A DNA stretch of 7,238 nucleotides. Source: Gemmatimonadota bacterium. GTDB taxonomy: Bacteria > Latescibacterota > UBA2968 > UBA8231. The position numbers were made by a program, and so were the translations under genes. Positions within the stretch are counted from its first letter, which is position 1; each line of letters starts with the position of its first letter. Under the pieces are notes generated by a model. That model did not search any database. It saw only the letters and a list, made by a program, of their open reading frames with translations, and had not been told where the DNA came from. Shown in pieces: positions 6,498-7,238 of the stretch. The DNA lies in assembly GCA_026706505.1 (NCBI GenBank), contig JAPOYQ010000211.1, forward strand, positions 1 through 7,238, in the 5' to 3' direction.

Positions 6498-6505
6498 CCG
6501 ACTTC

Positions 6506-7198
6506 TTAATACGGCGTATCTTTGGTGGTAATGGGGCACCAGCGGGCGGCGAACAAGTAGTCGAATAAGATCTCCGTCGCCTCCGACGTCCCAATGCGCT
6601 CCAAGGTCTTGGCAGCCTTGGCGCTGACGTAGCGGTTCGGATCGTCTAGGGCTGCTACCAACGCTGGCTGCACGGCCTCGGCGGCCGGACCCAGCCGCGC
6701 CAAGCCCAAGGCTGCATTGCGCCGCACCCATTCGTCGTCGTCGCCCAAAACTCCAGCTAGTTCCTCCAGCACCGCTGAGGGCAATGCGCCCATGGTACCC
6801 AAGGCTTCGGCGGCGTGTCCCCGCACCTTGTCCGACGCATCGCTTAGCGACCGCTGCAATGCCGGCACCGCTCCGGCACCCGCCCGACCCATATCTCCCA
6901 AACAATCGACCGCGGCTAGCCGCACGTCCAGATCGTCGTCCATGCAGGCTTGCGCTAGCGCCTCGACTGCGGCCGGGCCGGCTGCGGCCAAACCGTAGCC
7001 AGCATTGCGCCGCACGTGTTCCGATCCCTGGCGCAAACAGTCCATAAGCGGCCCCACAGCGGGCTCCCCAGCGCGGCCAAGGGCATAGGCCGCCGCTTGA
7101 CTCGCCGCCTCGGAATCACCCCTCAGCATCTGTAGATCACCGTAGACAGCAAAGCCCTCAGACTGGCCGCCGTACCATTCCCACATAATGTGACACAT
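6506..7198 (-). CDS. HEAT-repeat protein (PBS-lyase HEAT-like), start uncertain
   Basis: A 230-residue all-helical protein with about six HEAT-like repeats of 30-33 residues, near 28-58, 59-88, 89-120, 121-153, 154-186 and 187-215. Typical anchors are VRRNAGYGLAAAG, VRLAAVDCLGDMG, VRGHAAEALGTMG and VRRNAALGLARLG. Such repeats form a solenoid that binds other proteins; no catalytic site is visible. A short Cys-containing tail (RWCPITTKDTPY) closes the protein. No Shine-Dalgarno sequence precedes the ATG at 7198, nor the next Met codon at 7186. The frame remains open upstream to a TAG at 7234-7232 and translates into plausible protein-like sequence. The gene may therefore be translated without a leader, or be the 3' remnant of a longer gene. 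It is the first gene of the visible operon, 33 bases before the oxidoreductase. Function unknown; a scaffold for the neighbouring enzymes is conceivable but unsupported. Confidence 0.75.
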   Translation of the reverse strand: MCHIMWEWYGGQSEGFAVYGDLQMLRGDSEAASQAAAYALGRAGEPAVGPLMDCLRQGSEHVRRNAGYGLAAAGPAAVEALAQACMDDDLDVRLAAVDCLGDMGRAGAGAVPALQRSLSDASDKVRGHAAEALGTMGALPSAVLEELAGVLGDDDEWVRRNAALGLARLGPAAEAVQPALVAALDDPNRYVSAKAAKTLERIGTSEATEILFDYLFAARWCPITTKDTPY

Positions 7199-7238
7199 GG
7201 GTGGCTCATTATGAGCATTAGCGCTGCAAGACTACCAG
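7199..7238 (-). promoter_or_regulatory. Possible promoter/operator before the HEAT gene
   Basis: On the - strand CATAAT (7213-7208) matches five of six -10 consensus bases. It sits inside a 13-base inverted repeat GCTCAT-T-ATGAGC (7204-7216). A matching -35 box is not obvious. Transcription from here would start almost at the ATG at 7198, which would fit the missing Shine-Dalgarno sequence. This is a weak call. Confidence 0.2.

Noticed and set aside
1..7238. CRISPR arrays, tRNA/rRNA genes, insertion sequences, defence or phage systems
   Set aside because: No spaced direct repeats, cloverleaf-like segments, transposase motifs or nuclease/toxin signatures were seen on reading both strands.

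Overview
The window reads as a piece of a GC-rich bacterial chromosome (the GC content is judged by eye, not counted). Seven open reading frames are convincing, plus the last codons of one more at the left edge. There are no RNA genes, CRISPR arrays, insertion sequences or phage genes that I can see. The family mix is mandelate-racemase-like enzyme, Gfo/Idh/MocA oxidoreductase, family-2 amidohydrolase, aldo/keto reductase, HEAT protein and DUF5069-like protein. In my experience this mix is typical of uncultured marine or sponge-associated lineages such as Poribacteria or Latescibacterota. That placement is inference from gene content only.

Left part (1-1605, + strand): an AT-rich start holds the 3' end of a membrane-protein gene (stop at 82-84). 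A 117-base gap follows, then a complete gene for an exported 5'-nucleotidase-family metallophosphoesterase. It ends 12 bases before the convergent end of the next gene, with no visible terminator between them.

Right part (1618-7198, all - strand): six genes lie head to tail and are probably one operon. In transcription order they are a HEAT-repeat protein, a Gfo/Idh/MocA dehydrogenase, a family-2 amidohydrolase, a mandelate racemase/muconate lactonizing family enzyme, an aldo/keto reductase, and a protein made of two tandem copies of a DUF5069-like domain. Gaps are 33, 0, 10, 48 and 12 bases. At two junctions the upstream stop codon is fused to the downstream Shine-Dalgarno sequence, and at a third TGA runs directly into ATG. 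Translational coupling is likely.

The four enzymes fit a non-phosphorylating oxidation route for a sugar or polyol. The Gfo/Idh/MocA enzyme and/or the aldo/keto reductase would oxidise the sugar, the amidohydrolase would open the lactone, and the enolase-superfamily enzyme would dehydrate the acid. The substrate cannot be read from the sequence. The dehydratase-like enzyme departs from the textbook catalytic set (KxH instead of KxK, Gly where the His-Asp dyad Asp is expected), so a known assignment such as L-fuconate dehydratase is not justified.

Points most worth a second look: the internally duplicated DUF5069-like protein; the altered active site of the enolase-superfamily enzyme; a perfect 18-base palindrome directly before the oxidoreductase start codon; the HEAT gene, which has no ribosome binding site and may be the remnant of a longer gene; and the exported phosphoesterase, which lacks the GGDGY-type motif of nucleotide-binding relatives.
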